NCBI GenBank assembly: GCA_035079385.1
Contig: JAVHKY010000026.1
Location: forward strand, 3,374,501-3,438,500
Source of the DNA: Aspidiotus rigidus
Taxonomy: Eukaryota > Arthropoda > Insecta > Hemiptera > Diaspididae
Length of the DNA: 64,000 nucleotides
Direction of reading: 5' to 3'
In this document: piece by piece, positions 1 through 11,240 of the stretch
Position numbering within the stretch: position 1 is the stretch's first letter
Layout: each line of letters opens with the position of its first letter
Program-made: the position numbers and the translations under genes
Notes under the pieces: generated by a model
Database searches by the model: none
What the model was told of the DNA's origin: nothing
What the model saw: only the letters and a program-made list of their open reading frames with translations

Positions 1-115
1 CTACTTCTGAGCTATATATATATTATGATAGAAGGGGGACTTGGAAAAAAATCAACTTCCGAGCTGTATAATGATAGAAGGTAAACTTGGAAAAATTTCT
101 TCCATCGAGCTTCAT
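1..115. repeat. Fragment of the ~45-bp minisatellite of families A/B
   Basis: Two to three degenerate copies of the unit GAGCTATATATGATAGAAG + GGGACTTGGAAAAA. This is the same unit found at 13.6-15.3 kb and 60.5-61.8 kb. It is probably the edge of an element that extends to the left. Confidence 0.7.
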
Positions 116-415
116 TTTTAAACACTCAATATTTCAATTAATTTTGATCAATTATGACAATGTAGCAATCAAACATTTATTCACCAGGAAGCTCAGTTTC
201 CAACGCATTAGATGAAATAATCGACTTAATATGACTCGATCTGCAGAACGAAAATTTATGTTTCAATTACTCCTCTGAATATTCTTATTTATATATGAAT
301 AACTTTAACCTAAAGAATTATAAAAAGGGTTGAAGTCACTCCAAATATCAACTCATCAAAAATTGTTTCCTCTATATGACCTCTTCATGTTCTTAATTTA
401 AGTACTTAATTTCAA

Positions 416-3186
416 TAAAAGGCTCTAGCCAGGTAAGGGGAGGGGGGGAAATGACCTTGGTCGGAAAATGTTTCAAATGTTCGTCAAAATGTTGTCCCCA
501 ATAAGAAAACTCGAAATCCAAAAAATTGGACCCATCCGCTCACCCACATGGGCTGCAGAGTGATTTTTAGGCCTAAAATCCAAATGGCTATATCTCAACC
601 AATAATGATCGCACAGCAATGAAACTTGAGGACATTTGAGTATATGTGAACGTTCATCCGTGGTATTTTTTTCAAAAAAAAACCATTAATATTTTCCCTA
701 GTTTCTAGCTATAACAAAACTTCAAACTCGAATAAAAAAAAATCGGGGGGGGGAGGCACCTGGGGAAAATCATTCATTTGAAGCGCCATACCCTCTACTA
801 CAACATACATGAGTACCATAGTCCTCGGTGAGGTGCAACATTCCCAAAAAAATCAATATTCAATGAATTTCTGTGATTTTTCGATGAATAGCGGGGTGAA
901 CTATGACTGCTACCGCAATAGACTGCGAGAAATCAATGGTCAATGTTCGAGGTGAAAAATACGCACTCCTCCATGAGATGAAATGGGAATGTTGATAGAC
1001 CAAAAATATATTTTTAGTATTTCGTCTATCGATTTGGTCAATTCTTACGTAAACACGTCCACTGATTAGGTGGAGTACGTTAGATTGAGAAAAATAGTCA
1101 AAAAATTCTCCAGCCGCTGTGATGGTCTGGAAATGACAATAAATCGGGGAAATCCTTTTTTTCACCCTGGAGAATCGTGAGTTTTGGTATTTCATTCCAC
1201 AATTCGTTCAATTCTTATGTAAACATGTCCGCTGAGTTTGAAAAAAATAGTCAAAAAATTCTCCTGTTTCTGAGATGCCCTGGAAATAGTAAAAACTCCT
1301 AGTAATCCACTTTTCCAACATGGAAAAAAGGGCCTATTCTGTTTATCAACAAGGTCAATTCTTATGTAAATAAATCCGCCGAGTTGGAAAAAAATAGTCA
1401 ATAAATTCTCCGTTGCCGGAACGGTCTAGAAATACCAAGTTTAGAAAATCCACTTTTTCAACATAGAGAGCCCTGATTTTTGGTATGTTCTTCATCAATT
1501 AGGTCAAATCTTATGTTAATGAGTCTTACAAGTTGGAACAAAATAGTCAATAAATTCTCCAGTCGCTAGGACACTCTGGAAATAGTAAAAAACCGATACA
1601 CACCCACCCTCAAGATTCATTTCCTTTACTTTAAAGTGGTTAATGTTTATTTTTGTTCCCCTGAAGTCGTAGAGGTATAAACTGTGTTACTGGGAGCCGT
1701 GCACTTCCATGAAGTGCCGGAATCTCCTCTCGAGTTGAGGTGACAATGCTTCAAATATTAGAATTCATGAGCATGACAATACAAAGGAGATGATTGTCTT
1801 CTTGTGTCTCGGAAAAGGATTCCTCCACATCATGCGAGTGCACGGCTATCAGTAACACAATTTTTACCGCTGCGACTCGAAGGGGGAAAAGTAACACATG
1901 ATTCATTGTGGCGGGTGTGTATCTTTGATTTTTTAATATTTTCAGAGCGTCCCAACGACTGGAGAATTTTTTTCAATTTTTTTAAAACTCGGCGTAAGTG
2001 TTCTTGAAGAATCGACCATACCAATGAGCGTCTGGAGAATTTACTGAATATTTTTTTCGAAATAGGGACGTATTTACTCAAAAATTGACCTTATTGATAA
2101 ATAGAATAAAAAAATCACGATTCTCCAAGTTCAAATATCAGATATATTCAATTTTTCATTTTCAGACTATTCCAGCGACTGAAGAATGTCTGGACTATTT
2201 TTTTCAAACTCGGCGGAGGTATTAACATAATATTTGACCTTTTTGATGAACAACATACCAAAAATCAGGGCTCTCCATGTTGAAAAAGTTGATTTTCTGG
2301 ATTTGGTACTATTTCTAGATCGTTCCAGCGACTGGAGAATTTATTGACTATTATTTTCCAACTCAACGGATGTATTTACATAAGAATTGACCTTGTTGAT
2401 AAACAGAATATGAAAAATCACGTTTTTCCCTGCTGGAAAAGTGAATTACCTGGAGTTTTTACTATTTCCAGGGCATCCCAGAAACTGGAGAATTTTTCAA
2501 CTATTTTCCTCAAACTAACGTACTCCATCTAATCGGTGGACGTGTTTACATAAGAATTGACCAAATCGATAAACGAAATACTAAAAATATATTTTTGGTC
2601 TATCAATATTCCCATTTCATCTCATGGAGGAGTGCGTATTTTTCACCTCGAACATTGACCATTGATTTCTCGCGGTCTATTGCGGTAGCAGTCATAGTTC
2701 GCCCCGCTATTCATGGAAAAATCACAGAAATTCATTGAATATTGATTTTTTTGGGAATGTTGCACCTCACCGAGGACTATGGTACTCATGTATGTTGTAG
2801 TAGAGGGTATGGCGCTTCAAATGAATGATTTTCCCCAGGTGCCTCCCCCCCCCGATTTTTTTTTATTCGAGTTTGAAGTTTTGTTATAGCTAGAAACTAG
2901 GGAAAATATGAATGTTTTTTTTTGAAAAAAATACCGTGGACGAACGTTCATATATACTGTACTCAAATTTCCTCAAGTTTCATTGCTGTGCGATCATTAT
3001 TGGCTGAGATATAGCCATTTGGATTTTAGGCCTAAAAATCACTCTGCAGCCCATGTGGGTGAGCGGATGGGTCCAATTTTTTGTATTTTGAGTTTTCTCA
3101 TTGGGGACAACATTTTGACGGACATTGGAAACATTTTCCGACCAAGGCCATATCCCCCCCCCTTACCCGGCTAGAGCCTTTCAGTT
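416..3186. mobile_element. Long-inverted-repeat (foldback-like) element FB1, copy 1
   Basis: The termini are AAAGGCTCTAGCC and GGCTAGAGCCTTT. About 700 bp at each end (to ~1140, and from ~2515) are inverted copies of each other. Between them are degenerate tandem units of roughly 130-140 bp, each with an ACTTTTTCAACATGGAGAG-like block followed by CATCAATTAGGTCAATTCTT. Apparent reading frames on both strands (e.g. around 860-1400 and 2344-3174) come from these repeats and resemble no protein family. No convincing target-site duplication was found. A second copy is at 47395-49708. Confidence 0.75.
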
Positions 3187-3214
3187 TAGCTTCAGCTAAA
3201 AAAATATTGAAACT

Positions 3215-3590
3215 TCCTCATGCACATACCTATAATATTTAGGCTTATGAAATTCGTGGTCCACGTATCTCCTTCAATACCATTTTAATTGAATGATTTT
3301 CTCTAGATTTACTTTCATATATGAAGTTGTGCACTTGCACTTTTTTCAAGGTTAGGAATAGCATCACCGATAGTTGTTCATCAAATTTAATCAATAAAAT
3401 TCTGTGGATTATGATCAAACATATTTTTCCTGAGAGGTAATAATAGACTTTACATTTACAGTTCTACAAATATGTGGCTTTATCGATAGATTGTTGTTAT
3501 TTCAGATACAGACTATAGAGTAGATTCTCTTAATCACTTTTTCAATGTGTCAGAAGAAAAGTCGTGTGCTAAGTGTTTTTTTTTTTCAAA
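3215..3590 (+). repeat. Left arm of an inverted repeat flanking JHBP exons
   Basis: This segment is the diverged reverse complement of 5880-6225. Shared blocks include CTGTGGATTATGATC, AATAGACTTTACA and TCAGAAGAAAAGTCGTG. The arms bracket the first two exons of the second JHBP gene. Nothing else recognisable lies between 3590 and 4606. Confidence 0.7.
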
Positions 3591-4606
3591 AAACCTCCTA
3601 TAGAATAGGGAAGTTGGAAGCTTCCCTTGGTTTTCTTCGAACCGTTCATCCCGACAAGAATTAGTCATCCTAGCCCGTCTCTGAATAGGCTATTATTAGA
3701 GTCACTCCTTTGCGCCCGTCACCCCCTTTAAGCTCACGTTGCAACGCATGAGAATTAATCTGTCCAACTCTTCCTCTCCTGACGCCCAGCTCTCTTAAAC
3801 ATGTGGCTGCACCATTCTGTCAGTCCCTCTAGAAAAATCATGAGAAAACCATTATAGGGCCATAAACTATCACCGATCCACCTATTTCTACCTCACCGTC
3901 TGATTAATATTCGTCCTTATTGTCCCATCTGCCCATTTCTGAGCTCATTACTCTTAAATTTAGTTTTTGCAAGGCGCCTCAATTTCATGAAAAAATTTTG
4001 TAGCTTCGTATTATTTTCTCAAATTATAAAATTATATTCTTATATTATTGGTATAATATTTGGGCTGCTTATTTCGCATTACCCTATTGCTCGTGACAGT
4101 TGCGACGAATTTGAACCCGCATGGTTTCAATAGAATTTCACTTATTCAAAACAAACTTAGCTAGAATACGAAAGATGTACGTTTGGGTTAAAATAAGGAA
4201 GGTCTATGTCTGCGAGAGTAATCTAACCTTGAATAGACACCTAGCCTGTGGTATGAAATAATATTGACGAGATATCTACCATATATTTGCTCGGAATATT
4301 GACAATCATCATGGTCGTTTGAAATTATTGTATGGTGAAAAAGCGAGAGAGAAAGAGAGAGAAGGAATGTTCACATAATTCAGGGAATCGCAATGAACGA
4401 TTAAATTAACGCATTAATAATAAGTTCACGAGTAAAAATCGTCGCGAGAGGACTTCGTTTTACGCATAGCTACGAAAGAACTTGAATTTTTTCAGGGTTC
4501 TCTACTCTAGACACACCATCGGCTAGTTCAGGAAAATGAAAACGATAATAATAATAATGATAATAATCGATAGAAATAACGAAAAAAAAAAAAAAAGGTT
4601 CCGTAC
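3591..4606. other. Intron or unique sequence of the second JHBP gene
   Basis: No JHBP exon 3 or other coding exon was recognised here. The stretch contains a short GA-rich microsatellite (about 4340-4365) and an AAT/A-rich run just before exon 2. It is presumably intron 2 of the minus-strand JHBP gene. Confidence 0.4.
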
Positions 4607-5250
4607 CTTTGGCTAAAATGCTTCCGGCAGAGGCCATTTCTTGTTTTACACATCCTTGAAATTTCGGATCGCTTTGCTTACACGAAGATAAATAGTTCGA
4701 ACCTGAGAATCAAATTTTAATTATATTATTATAAAGTCGCTCTTAAAATTCTATTTCCGTATTGTATTTTTAATGCTTCTTACGAGTTGATTGGGAGGAA
4801 TAAAATCCTAGGGCACGAAAAGAAGAGAAAAAACTTGGGACGAATTACTTTCCATACTGGTGGAAGAATCGTGAAACAGATTTTTCATTTTATGGAAGTG
4901 AACTAAGTTTGGATGTATTACGTATGCAATTTCGGATTACGATGGAAGGAAAAGCGAATTTTGGAAAATGGGAGAAAAATTTTGTCGCGAAATCTCCGAT
5001 GGGCGCACAACTTTGAATTTCGATCTGTCAAAAAGTAGCCAATACTCTCAACGAGTGTGTTTTTGTGTGAGCAAAGCCTCAACTTATTGTTAATATAATA
5101 TTAGTTTCATCTTTGCACGAGAAAATCTAATAGCGTTAGGTTATTTGAGAAAATAAGATGAATATACTTACGTATTTTGGCAACACCGGCGTTGACTGAA
5201 AGTAGATATTGCATTAGTACACTCGCAAATATAATTTGTAAGTTCCACAT
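4607..5250 (-). CDS. Second takeout / JHBP-family gene, 5' part (exons 1-2)
   Basis: Exon 1 is 5250-5172 and exon 2 is 4702-4607, both minus strand. Exon 1 reads MWNLQIIFASVLMQYLLS, then VNAGVAKI, a clear signal peptide, and ends at a GTAAGTAT donor. An in-frame ATG four codons upstream (5262) is an alternative start. Exon 2 (96 bases; acceptor TTCTCAG, donor GTACGG) reads SNYLSSCKQSDPKFQGC, then VKQEMASAGSILAKG. Cys34 and Cys44 show the conserved ten-residue spacing. Exon lengths and intron phases equal those of the complete paralogue at 42013-51441. No later exons were found between 1 and 4606, so they should lie beyond the left edge unless the gene is truncated. The exons sit between two inverted repeats (3215-3590 and 5880-6225). 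Confidence 0.85.
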
Positions 5251-5879
5251 TTTTATTAACATTTGCGACGATAATCTATTATGCGGAAAAAACTTGCACC
5301 GACGGTATGGCGATATTTAGAATAGAAAATATCAAATTTCCGAACGTTCCGATCTCCGCGCCGATCACATGTATCGCAAGTGAGATAAGTGCCCTACGAT
5401 GCAACCCTGTCCGAACTCGTACGTGAACTGCGGCTGAACTCGTCTCGTAACTCGACGAAGAAATTATTCGCAGATGTGATAACGTGCCTCCGTCGTCGAA
5501 TCAACTCCTTATTACATTATTATAGCGAGAACGAAGTTCCATCCCACCTTTCCTCACCGTCCTATTCATCGATGTCTTCATTGGCGCGGCGCCCTTTATT
5601 CGTTTTCCACAAGGTTGGCAAACTTACGCACGTATCTCACTTTTCGACTGCATCGTCGTTTGTGTGAGTTTCAGTTTCGCGTATTCTTACTTCCTAATTC
5701 TCGTAAATGCATCCGAGGATCAAGTTCAATGCTTATTTCTTCTTCAAAGGTCGCTGGCGCATTATCACTTTTCAATAGCGAACCTGTTTTGTGGGACATC
5801 TTAGAAATTCGATCCTCCAAGCCATGGCACAGCATTGTGTAATTGAGAACTGTTTTTCTTAATAAGTATTATGATTTAT

Positions 5880-6225
5880 GGAAAGGTAATTTGAAAAAAA
5901 AAGTAGCGCACGACTTTTCTTCTGATACATTGAAAAGTACTATCGATGAAGCCTCATACTCTAGAACTGTATTTGTAAAGTCTATTAGGCCTTTCACCTC
6001 TCAGAATATTCTTATTTCAAAATATCTTCGATCATAATCCACAGAATTTTATTGATTAAATTTGATGAACTACTATCGGTAATGCTATTCCTAACCTTGA
6101 AAAAAGTGCAGGTGCACAACTTCATATATGAATGTAAATTTAGAAAAAATCATTCTATTACAATACCTAGTATTGAAGGAGATACGTGGACCACAAATTT
6201 TATAAGACTAAATATAGGTATATAT
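5880..6225 (-). repeat. Right arm of the inverted repeat flanking JHBP exons
   Basis: Partner of 3215-3590 in opposite orientation. Its outer end is directly abutted by the 3' terminus of the family A element at 6231. Confidence 0.7.
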
Positions 6226-6424
6226 ACAAGTTAGATGCCATTGCAGGACTGCAATGGCAGCGGAAAACCCGCTATCCCCCCGAGAATTTTTCCAAGTCTC
6301 CCTCCTATCATATGAAGCTTGGAGCCTGAAGTTTTTTCAAGTCCCGAAAATGACGACGTGACAACTTGAACGCGTTGCAATCTCAAGGCAGCCGTGTTTT
6401 TCCAAGTTCCCCTCCTATCATATA

Positions 6425-8547
6425 CAGGGTGGACCAGAAAGATGTTACCAGTTAAATGGGAGTTTGCGCTAAACGTGTTGTAGCGCAAAAACGCAAAACG
6501 TTAAACGTATAGTTTAAATGTACGAATTTTGTACCTCAATTTTATTTTTAATTTAAGCCATATCCGAAGTTTCTACGACTTTTCTGAGCCGAGTTATGGA
6601 CCAAAATGTGCCGAAATTTTAGAGCAGGGGTTCTCAAAGTTGTGAATTATCGAAAAACAATTTTCCATGATTGAAAGAATCGCGTAATCTTCAAAGTGTC
6701 CCCCGATCCTGCAGTAAAATTTAGCGCTGAATCCGAATAAGATCGTTAAAAAATTCTGCGAAACACCAAAATGGGTTAATGGGCCAGAAAAGGGTCAAAA
6801 CTTTCCCAAAATGATAAAACCGCCTAATCTTCGAAGTTTTTCTCGACTCTGAGATAAAATTCAGCGCTGAATCTTAATAAAATTCTTGAAAAATTCTGTG
6901 AAGCACCAAAATGGGTTGATGGGCCCAAAAAGGGTCAAATGGAAAACGAAGTCGCCGGTATCATTCTCTCTTTCGCCCAAAACAAGCACCCGCCTTGATC
7001 ATACACGGGGCCTCAGTCGATCCATGTTGAGCCCAGGGATCATTTGCCTGCCGTTGTCATACACGGAGTCTGGATCGTTCTCTTACCGCGAGCTCATGAC
7101 GAATGTCGAGCTTGACGGTATCATTCCCTCCTCCGGCTGAAACCTCGAGAAATTCCGGGTGTTCGTGTGCCTCAATCAAAGACTGAGCTGTAGCTGATCG
7201 CTCATCACGAGCAAGACCGATTGCGGTATCCTCCCATTGCCTGAATCAAGGAGTTTTTGCACTTTGGCCCGCTCCGTTCATAGGTGGGGCGTCAGTTGAT
7301 CTCTCATCGCAAGCACGCAACAGAAGACCAACTTTGCGTCCTTTGACTGGAATAACGAGAGTTTTCGCATTTTTTCCCGCTTTGATCATACGCAGAGCCC
7401 TAGTCGATCTCTCACTGCGAACCTTCAACGGAAGATGATTTGTCGTCTCCCTCCAATCATAAGGAGAATTTCCGCAATTTCCTCTTTCGATTCTGTCACC
7501 CGACGCTAGTCGATCTCTCACTCCGCGAGCACTCAACGCCAGACAAACTTGTCAACATTCCTTCCATCCCCTGAATCAACAATTTTACAGCAGAATGAGA
7601 AACATTTTTGATTTTTCATTTTGGAGATCATCTAGGGCCATTTCAGTATTTTTCTCGGACTCGGCGCTAAATTTTACTTCAGAATTGAAAACCACTTTTG
7701 AAGATTACGCAATTTTTCATCTTGGAGGAATTTTGATTCTCTTTGAGCCCATCAACTCATTTTGGTGCTCCGAAGTATTTTTTAAAGCATTATTATCGGG
7801 CTCAGGACAAAAGTCGACTTGAAAATCGAATGGAAATTTGAAAGTTTGAACGATTTTCCAATGTGGGGAAGTTTTGGCTCTTTTTGGGCCCATTAACCCA
7901 TTTTGGTCCTTCGAGGAATTTTTCAATCATTTTTTTTGGACTCAGCGCAAAAGCCCACTTGAAAATCGAATTAAAATTTGAAAGTTTGAACGATTTTTCA
8001 TTTTGGGGAAATTTTGGCCCTTTTCGGCCCTATTAACCCCTTTATGGTACTTCAAAGAACTGCTTAAGCATTTTTTTCGGACTCAGCGCAAAATTCCACT
8101 TAAAAATCGAATTAAAATTTCGAACAATTTTACGATTTGAAGAAATTTTGACATTTTTTGGGCCTATTAGCCCATTTTGGTGCTTCGAAGAATTTTCGAA
8201 ATATTTTTCTTTGTTCCTATTTTTCTCGCTTTCCCCGTCCAAATTCACTTGAGAAACAATAACTTGATTAATAATATTTTCGAAATTCAGCTCAATACTG
8301 TAAATTAATTAATTTTCAAACCCTATTTTGGGAACCCTGGCGAATTGATGAATTTTAGGCACATTTTGGTTTATAACTCGGCTCAGAAAAGTCGTGCAGA
8401 CTTCATATTTGGCGCAAATTAAAAATAAAATTGGGATATAAATTTCGTACATTTGAATTATACGTCTAACGTTTCGCGTTTTTGCGCTACAACAAAAGTT
8501 TATTCCATATCCTCAGTTGACTGTTAACATCATTTTGAACCACCCTG
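6425..8547. mobile_element. Foldback-like DNA transposon with TA target duplication, nested in family A
   Basis: The ends are CAGGGTGGACCAGAAAGATG and, on the other strand, CAGGGTGGTTCAAAATGATG. TA lies outside both ends (6423-6424 and 8548-8549). Removing the insert and one TA restores the host minisatellite unit exactly (CCTATCATATATAGCTCG). The inverted arms extend inward past 6600 and 8330. They carry ~110-bp tandem units (GGGCCCATTAACCCATTTTG core), with a GC-richer ~105-120-bp tandem repeat in the centre. TA duplication and CAGGG termini suggest the Tc1/mariner superfamily. No transposase is present. Confidence 0.85.
6955..7590. repeat. ~105-120-bp tandem repeat (GATCTCTCACTGCGAGCAC type)
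   Basis: About five degenerate units. Each contains a TCGATCTCTCACTGCGAGC-like block, an ACAACAGAAGACCA-like block and a CGCTTTGATCATACGC-like block. The same units occur at 46840-47260. The associated reading frames look repeat-driven, not coding. Confidence 0.7.
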
Positions 8548-8827
8548 TATAGCTCGAAAGTCAAAATTCCTCCAAGTCCCCCCCCCCCCCCGTGACGTCA
8601 TCAACCTCGGGTCGCTCGCGGACGAAAATTCCCTGCCCCAACAAAAAAGATGGCGGGTCTTGCCCCAACAAAAAAGATAGAGGGTCTCCCGCTAAAAAAT
8701 TATAGTTTCCTTATACATAGATAGATAAATCAAAATTTGGCCGTGCTTCTCCTCCGAAACTAGTGGCTGGATTGTATGGAAGACACTGAGAAGAAACGCA
8801 TTGCACTTGAAAACTTGGAAATAAAAA

Positions 8828-9092
8828 ATTTGCCGTGCGCAGTGCGCCGTCCGCCGTCCAGCGAAAAACTTGGAAAAATTTCGTGGAAAAAATTTCGACC
8901 CTCGAGCTATCATATATAGCTCGAGATTCGAAAAAAATTCAGACCCTCAAACTATATTATACTAGGTGTAGGCCTTCTTTATACTAGCTTTATCTAGGTC
9001 TAGGCTTCCTTGAATTTTCAATACCAAATCCCACTTGACTCATAAAACAGGTTCCCTGCGTTCCTCATTTAACTTCGTTAAAGAAGCCGTCT
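8828..9092 (+). mobile_element. Family B element remnant (3' part)
   Basis: It begins with the family B internal GTGCGCCGTCCGCCGTCCAG block and a few minisatellite units. It continues with the conserved tail (CTTCTTTATACTAGCTTTAT, TAGGCTTCCTTGAATTTTCA), the subterminal ATAAAACAGGTTCCCTG, and the 3' stem-loop (CCTCATTTAACTTCGTTAA). The 5' subterminal repeat is missing, so this copy is 5'-truncated. Confidence 0.7.
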
Positions 9093-9287
9093 TTTGAATT
9101 TCTTTGCAGTCCTGGTGAGTTCAGTTTTGCATGGCATTTTTCGAATTTTTGTACTGTATTTGGAAAAGTTTTCCCTTCTCAATACTCTAATTATGGTAGT
9201 ATACTTTTTTTTTGGGGGGGGGGTCCCCCTGGACGGACCCGGTGGGGCGAGTTTATTGGGTGTAATAAGACAATATTAGAAATAGCT

Positions 9288-9313
9288 CTTGCAGAGAGAT
9301 CGCTCTCTGCAAG
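9288..9313. repeat. Perfect 11-bp stem hairpin
   Basis: CTTGCAGAGAG, loop ATCG, CTCTCTGCAAG. On the minus strand it is followed within ~12 bases by CTAA, so it could be a further Helitron-type 3' end, but no matching body was identified. Confidence 0.5.
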
Positions 9314-9539
9314 GGGTTTTCTCATCTTATTTATATGTAAGTGCTTCCATACTCAAGGGTCGCCCACAGAGACTTGTCAAGTTGACCTATGCACTGAACG
9401 AGTCTCCCTATCGTACTTTGGCTATAAGTCATCTCCTCAACTCCTTTACTATTATCCCTAGACAGTGGGAAGTAGAGGGGTATATAAATTATAATAATAC
9501 TTAGTGTTAATTACAGCAAAATACATAATATTATAATAA

Positions 9540-9890
9540 TTATACCTATGGTTTAGTTAACATCTTACTCTTACGCTGAAAAAGTTGTAAGTGTTGATCC
9601 GCAGCGGTGTTTCTGGCCCGTTGTTACAGGAATATAGCCGCCTTCCCCAGTAGTAGGGCAACCGGATGCGGTGTGTGGGTGATTATGAACATATATAGAT
9701 GTATCTTACAACTTATTCTTACGCTGAAATAGGTGAGAAAAGTGAACCTGTTGCCGCGTGTCTAACTCTCCACTTATCGCCTATGGTTACAAGAAATAGC
9801 TACAGTCCCAGTAGTTGGACGCTTCAGCAGGGTGGGTGAGTTTGAGCAGTACAAACTATTACTTGGAACTATCTAAGGTCCGTGATTATC
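9540..9890. repeat. Two-unit direct repeat next to a dead retrotransposon
   Basis: Two diverged units share CTTACGCTGAAA, a downstream ACAGGAATATAGC / ACAAGAAATAGC block and CCCAGTAGT(A/T)GG. They lie at the 3' side of the minus-strand retrotransposon remnant and may be its 3' untranslated region. Confidence 0.45.
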
Positions 9891-11240
9891 CTTGTGTTCT
9901 CTAATCCGCCACCGCCCGATGGCATCTTGATGATATTCTGCTGCGGCCCGATGGCATCTTGATGTTTGGTGCGAATGCCCTGACTAGTTGCTTGAGGAAG
10001 TTATTCACCAACTAGGAGCGGTTGTACGAGAACGTTTAGCCCGCCGACTTACTGAGGATTTACATCTACCTCAGGGTTGATGATGCGGAAGTATGGGTTC
10101 GCCGTCTTCCACAACTTCAGCGTCACTTCCTGGAAGTAGGATAGGTGGTGCTCCTCGAGTCTGTCACAGTCCATTGGACGGCCGACTGCGAATCGCAGAA
10201 ACCCTGTCAGCTTGTGTTCGGCCGTCTCAGGGTAGCCGAGTCCACGTGCTGGATAGACTTCGAAGTTGTCTGGCGCATTTGGCTTCTCACGCTGTAGGTA
10301 CGACTTGTGGCAGCCGTGGTCCGATAAAGCCTGTAAGGACCAAAATTTTGGCGGGGTCTTAATCCACAGTCAGTCGTGGACTGTGGGAAGCACTTGCTCG
10401 GGGCACTTCTTTGGCGTTATACTTTCCCAGTCTTTGTTCCACTCGTCCAGAGTGGCTGCTTTGAAGGCCTTGGCTACCGGGAGAGGCCAGGTTGCCTTGT
10501 AGCCTAAGACCGCCTTCATCATCGGTCTCAACCTGAAGATGGTGTCCCGAGTGTTTTGACCGGCATTCCTTTGGAAAGCAGCCTCTTAACTGATCATTCG
10601 GGGATCTGAAGATGGAGTGGTGGGATCGCCGCAAGGACGCTAGCAACAACCTGTCTGCTAACATCCTTGTACCTCCTGCTGCTAATCACGGACCTTGGCA
10701 ATTGAACTTCAATAGGTCTTCAGCCGGAGTCTGTGATACCAGACAGAAGAACAGTATTTAGGTAGCGAGAAGATCAGTCCCTGGAACATCACTTTCCACG
10801 CTTTAAAATTGTAGCCATACAGGTTTTGAGCAAGATTCTTGAGGAGAGGAATGCGGGTCATCATGTTCTGGAGGTGCGCCATAAACTTGAGTTTATTATC
10901 TATCATCACGCCAAGGTACTTCATGACCTTAGACGCTTTGATGTTGTGACCAAGCACTTTGAAGGTGATCATCTCTTGACCATTTCCTCTGCGGTACTAC
11001 GGGAGTTGGTTTTTCAACGAGATTTCTGTCGTTGAGGAGCAGGCCGGCAGTATCCAGGGAGTCGAAGACCTTGGTGATACAGTCTCTTACTCCCTCTTCC
11101 TCTTCCTTGGTATTTGTGGATGTAATGACGATGGTGTCATCTACATAAAGGCAAAAATTGGGGTAGTCCTGCTCCACTTGGTTGATATGTGTGTCGTATA
11201 GTATGTAATTCCACAGGGTGGTCAATTTCTTCCATTGTCT
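9890..11240 (-). pseudogene. Decayed non-LTR retrotransposon reverse transcriptase
   Basis: On the minus strand, 11225-10929 reads NFCLYVDDTIVITST, the reverse transcriptase catalytic F.YxDD motif. After a frameshift, 10972-10709 reads VMKYLGVMIDNKLKF followed by LPKYCSSVWY, the segment after the palm domain in Jockey/R1-type elements ('KYLGV.ID..L.F..H'). Downstream sequence to about 9890 has the composition of the element's C-terminal region but is broken by many stops. This is a dead fragment. Its clade is not certain; Jockey- or R1-like is likely. It is markedly less AT-rich than its surroundings. Confidence 0.8.

Larger units (their letters stand above)
6231..8694 (-). mobile_element. 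Family A Helentron-associated-like element, copy 1 (with nested insertion)
   Basis: Read on the minus strand, the 3' end is a perfect 9-bp stem (GCCATTGCA / TGCAATGGC, 6237-6258) followed by ATCTAA, a CTRR-type Helitron terminus. Just inside is a GCGGGTTTTCCGCT subterminal repeat. The other end, near 8670-8694, carries decayed GCGGGT and CCCGCT motifs. The body has ~45-bp minisatellite units and a GTGACGTCAT spacer, and is split by the element at 6425-8547. The architecture fits non-autonomous Helentrons (DINE-1-like); no protein is encoded. Confidence 0.7.
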
